From: Pseudomonadota bacterium
Lineage (GTDB): Bacteria > Pseudomonadota > Alphaproteobacteria > Caulobacterales > Caulobacteraceae
DNA: 14,402 nucleotides
Reading direction: 5' to 3'
Assembly (NCBI GenBank): GCA_023445955.1
Contig: JAEXJH010000041.1
Coordinates: forward strand, 1 to 14,402
Shown here piece after piece: positions 13,872 to 14,402 of this stretch. The position numbers were made by a program, and so were the translations under genes. The stretch's first letter is position 1, and each line of letters opens with the position of its first letter. A model generated the notes under the pieces. The model saw only the letters and a program-made list of their open reading frames with translations, was not told where the DNA came from and made no database searches.

Positions 13872-14402
13872 ATGCCGTTCACCGCCACCGTCCTGACCAT
13901 GTTCCCCGAGGCCTTTCCCGGCCCGCTTGGCGTCTCGATGATCGGGACCGCCTGGAAGGAACAGGACCTGTGGCGTTTGGAAACGCTGGACATTCGGGCC
14001 TTTTCCAAGGATAAACGCGGCTTCCTCGACGACACCCCTGCGGGTGGCGGCGCGGGAGCCGTGCTCAAAGCGGACGTCATCGCCTCTGCGCTGGACAGTG
14101 TAGAGCTGGATGGGCGGCCGCTTTTGTACATGAGCGCCCGGGGCAGGCCCCTGACCCAGGCGCGCGTAAGAGAGTGGTCCAAGGCGCCCGGCATCGTGGT
14201 GCTGTGCGGCCGCTTCGAGGGGGTGGATCAGCGGGTGCTCGACGCCCGCGGGTTCGAGGAGGTCTCGGTCGGAGACGCGGTTCTTGCTGGTGGCGAGGCG
14301 GCGGCGATGGTCGTGATCGAGGCGTGCGTTCGACTGGCCCCGGGTGTTCTGGGGAACATCGAGAGCACGCTGGAAGAAAGCTTCGAGGACGGCCTCCTGG
14401 AG
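13872..14402 (+). CDS. trmD: tRNA (guanine37-N1)-methyltransferase, 3'-truncated by window edge
   Basis: SPOUT-family enzyme that methylates N1 of guanosine 37 next to the anticodon, preventing +1 frameshifting; it acts as a dimer with S-adenosylmethionine bound in a trefoil knot. 177 codons are visible and the frame is open to the right edge; the full protein should be about 230-250 residues. [17 protein letters not shown] is the normal start. [18 protein letters not shown] (52-69) is the alphaproteobacterial form of the VDDxPYGGGPGM loop. [11 protein letters not shown] (111-121), [11 protein letters not shown] (132-142) and RLAPGVLGN (154-162) form the knot and cofactor site. The ATG has no clear Shine-Dalgarno but follows a promoter-like sequence at leaderless distance. 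Upstream is the divergent TadG-like gene, so rpsP and rimM, often in front of trmD, are not there. Confidence 0.95.
   Translation, partial: MPFTATVLTMFPEAFPGPLGVSMIGTAWKEQDLWRLETLDIRAFSKDKRGFLDDTPAGGGAGAVLKADVIASALDSVELDGRPLLYMSARGRPLTQARVREWSKAPGIVVLCGRFEGVDQRVLDARGFEEVSVGDAVLAGGEAAAMVVIEACVRLAPGVLGNIESTLEESFEDGLLE

Noticed and set aside
1..14402. CRISPR arrays, tRNA/rRNA genes, insertion sequences, att sites or defence islands
   Set aside because: I saw no regularly spaced repeats, cloverleaf-type sequence, transposase or integrase motifs, or terminal inverted repeats anywhere. Gene content is ordinary chromosomal.

Overview
The window reads as ordinary chromosome from a high-GC alphaproteobacterium, most likely Caulobacter or a close relative. 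Reasons: strong GC bias at third codon positions, a large TonB-dependent receptor with a VEQVVVT-type TonB box, -10 elements resembling the Caulobacter GCTANAWC consensus, a GANTC (CcrM-type) site in a promoter, and an orphan TadG-like von Willebrand protein. There is no CRISPR array, tRNA, rRNA, insertion sequence or prophage module. The organism assignment is inference.

Layout, left to right. (1) 1-2324, minus: 5' part of a TonB-dependent receptor whose C-terminus lies beyond the left edge. (2) 2511-4094, plus: a GT39/ArnT-like membrane glycosyltransferase, divergent from the receptor. (3) 4173-5162, plus: a secreted DJ-1/PfpI-fold protein. (4) 5163-6529, minus: scoA-scoB, a two-subunit 3-oxoacid CoA-transferase with overlapping TAATG coupling. 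(5) 6637-9130, plus: a Kef K+/H+ antiporter with its flavodoxin-like regulatory reductase just upstream. (6) 9127-10182, minus: a three-histidine-box membrane desaturase whose ribosome binding site lies in a 10-bp hairpin. (7) 10284-10955, minus: an OmpA-family glycine-zipper lipoprotein. (8) 11119-12054, plus: an isopenicillin-N-synthase-like 2OG-Fe(II) oxygenase ending in a strong intrinsic terminator. (9) 12133-13740, minus: a TadE/TadG-type protein with a VWA domain carrying an inserted FCCH-like module. (10) 13872-14402, plus: trmD, cut by the right edge.

The genes alternate in strand. Only two tight functional units are visible: scoA-scoB (ketone body/acetoacetate activation) and the Kef reductase-antiporter pair (electrophile-gated potassium efflux). 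Envelope functions dominate the rest: receptor, glycosyltransferase, desaturase, OmpA lipoprotein and TadG-like protein. Two convergent junctions have no spacer at all: stops abut at 5162/5163 and share one CTAG at 9127-9130. The third has a perfect 13-bp terminator stem.

The two genes cut by the edges (receptor and trmD) were found by direct translation. Most other long open frames are antisense shadows caused by high GC. I found no wholly new multi-gene system. The best candidates for novelty are the sequestered ribosome binding site of the desaturase, the FCCH-like insertion in the VWA domain, and a repeated promoter-to-ATG geometry suggesting leaderless mRNAs for the glycosyltransferase and trmD.
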